In this document: positions 4,730-5,187 of the stretch, piece after piece | How positions within the stretch are numbered: position 1 is the stretch's first letter | Layout of the letters: every line of letters begins with the position of its first letter | NCBI GenBank assembly: GCA_031272685.1 | Contig: JAISTI010000108.1 | Coordinates: 1 to 5,187 of the forward strand | Source of the DNA: Propionibacteriaceae bacterium | GTDB taxonomy: Bacteria; Actinomycetota; Actinomycetes; Propionibacteriales; Propionibacteriaceae | Direction: 5' to 3' | Length of the DNA: 5,187 bases | Notes under the pieces: model-generated | Told to the model about the DNA's origin: nothing | The model's input: only the letters and a program-made list of their open reading frames with translations | Databases searched by the model: none | Made by a program: the position numbers and the translations under genes

Positions 4730-5187
4730 TCAGCGGGCCAGCCGGTTGCGGGTGCGCAGCGCCCGTTCGGCCTCGCGCTTCGCGTCGCGCTCGGCGATGG
4801 CCTGCCGCTTGTCCCAGTCGCGCTTGCCGGTGGCCAAGGCGATTTCCACCTTGGCGTAGCCGTCTTTGAAATACAGCGACAGCGGGATGATGGTGACGCC
4901 CTTCACTTCGGACTCGCGGGCCAGCTTGGCGATTTCTTTGGCGTGCAGCAGCAGCTTGCGCTTGCGGCGGGTCTCGTGGTTGCGCCAAGTGCCGTAGGAG
5001 TATTCCGGGATGTGCGCGTTGCGCAGCCACACCTCGCCGCTGTCCACGCTCACATAGGCGTCCACTAGCGACGCCTGCCCGGCGCGCAGCGACTTCACCT
5101 CGGTGCCGGCCAAGACGATACCCGCCTCGAAACGCTCACCAAGGTTGTAGTCGTGCCGGGCTTTCTTGTTCTGGGCGACGAGCTTCC
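4730..5187 (-). CDS. smpB: SsrA-binding protein SmpB, N-terminal tip off window
   Basis: SmpB binds the tRNA-like domain of tmRNA, fills the place of the missing anticodon stem in the ribosomal A site and is needed for tagging stalled proteins. The frame enters at the right edge as [13 protein letters not shown], the conserved N-terminal motif, and gives 151 residues to TAG at 4730-4732. Full-length SmpB is about 155-160 residues, so only about 5-10 are missing. Diagnostic stretches are [11 protein letters not shown] (30-40), the [12 protein letters not shown] region, [12 protein letters not shown], and [26 protein letters not shown] for the beta-barrel core. The C-terminal tail begins [14 protein letters not shown]; its DKR is the known tmRNA-function motif that becomes helical in the mRNA channel. 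The gene points towards ssrA, whose 5' end is about 1.3 kb downstream on the same strand. Promoter and upstream neighbours are outside the window. Confidence 0.97.
   Translation of the reverse strand, partial: KLVAQNKKARHDYNLGERFEAGIVLAGTEVKSLRAGQASLVDAYVSVDSGEVWLRNAHIPEYSYGTWRNHETRRKRKLLLHAKEIAKLARESEVKGVTIIPLSLYFKDGYAKVEIALATGKRDWDKRQAIAERDAKREAERALRTRNRLAR

Overview
The window looks like a chromosomal segment of a high-GC actinobacterium. The evidence is GC-rich codon use, an actinobacterial-type Pro-rich polytopic membrane protein, a tmRNA whose tag reads ANSTRTNFALAA (FALAA-type endings are common in Actinobacteria), and an apparently leaderless secreted-protein gene. Genus cannot be fixed from sequence alone.

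Layout: (1) 1-1033, minus strand, holds the first 344 residues of a YtcJ-type metal-dependent amidohydrolase; its C-terminus lies off the left edge. (2) 1034-1195 is a divergent promoter region. (3) 1196-2260, plus strand, encodes a lysine-rich exported protein with one InlB/Listeria-Bacteroides repeat and an RsiV/MPT64-like (DUF3298-type) C-terminal domain. (4) 2275-2470, minus strand, is a frameshifted, truncated remnant of a HipA-family toxin kinase. It lies directly behind (5) 2474-2893, minus strand, an intact YpeA-type GNAT acetyltransferase. (6) 3029-3392, minus strand, is a complete one-piece tmRNA gene (ssrA). It is followed by a strong hairpin and by a 16-bp duplicate of its own 3' end, which looks like the scar of a site-specific integration. 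(7) 3565-4674, plus strand, is a membrane protein with a Pro/Gln/Tyr-rich N-terminal tail, preceded by a 7-codon mini-ORF whose stop overlaps its start. (8) 4730-5187, minus strand, is smpB, missing only a few N-terminal codons at the right edge.

The functional core is smpB plus ssrA, the trans-translation system: SmpB carries alanyl-tmRNA to stalled ribosomes and the tmRNA adds the degradation tag. The two genes have the same orientation but are separated by the oppositely oriented membrane-protein gene. The left half (amidohydrolase, secreted protein, HipA remnant) looks like accessory DNA next to a tmRNA integration hotspot. No complete novel multi-gene system is visible. The best leads are the ssrA 3'-end duplication, the HipA remnant, the secreted InlB-repeat/RsiV-like protein and the overlapping leader ORF.
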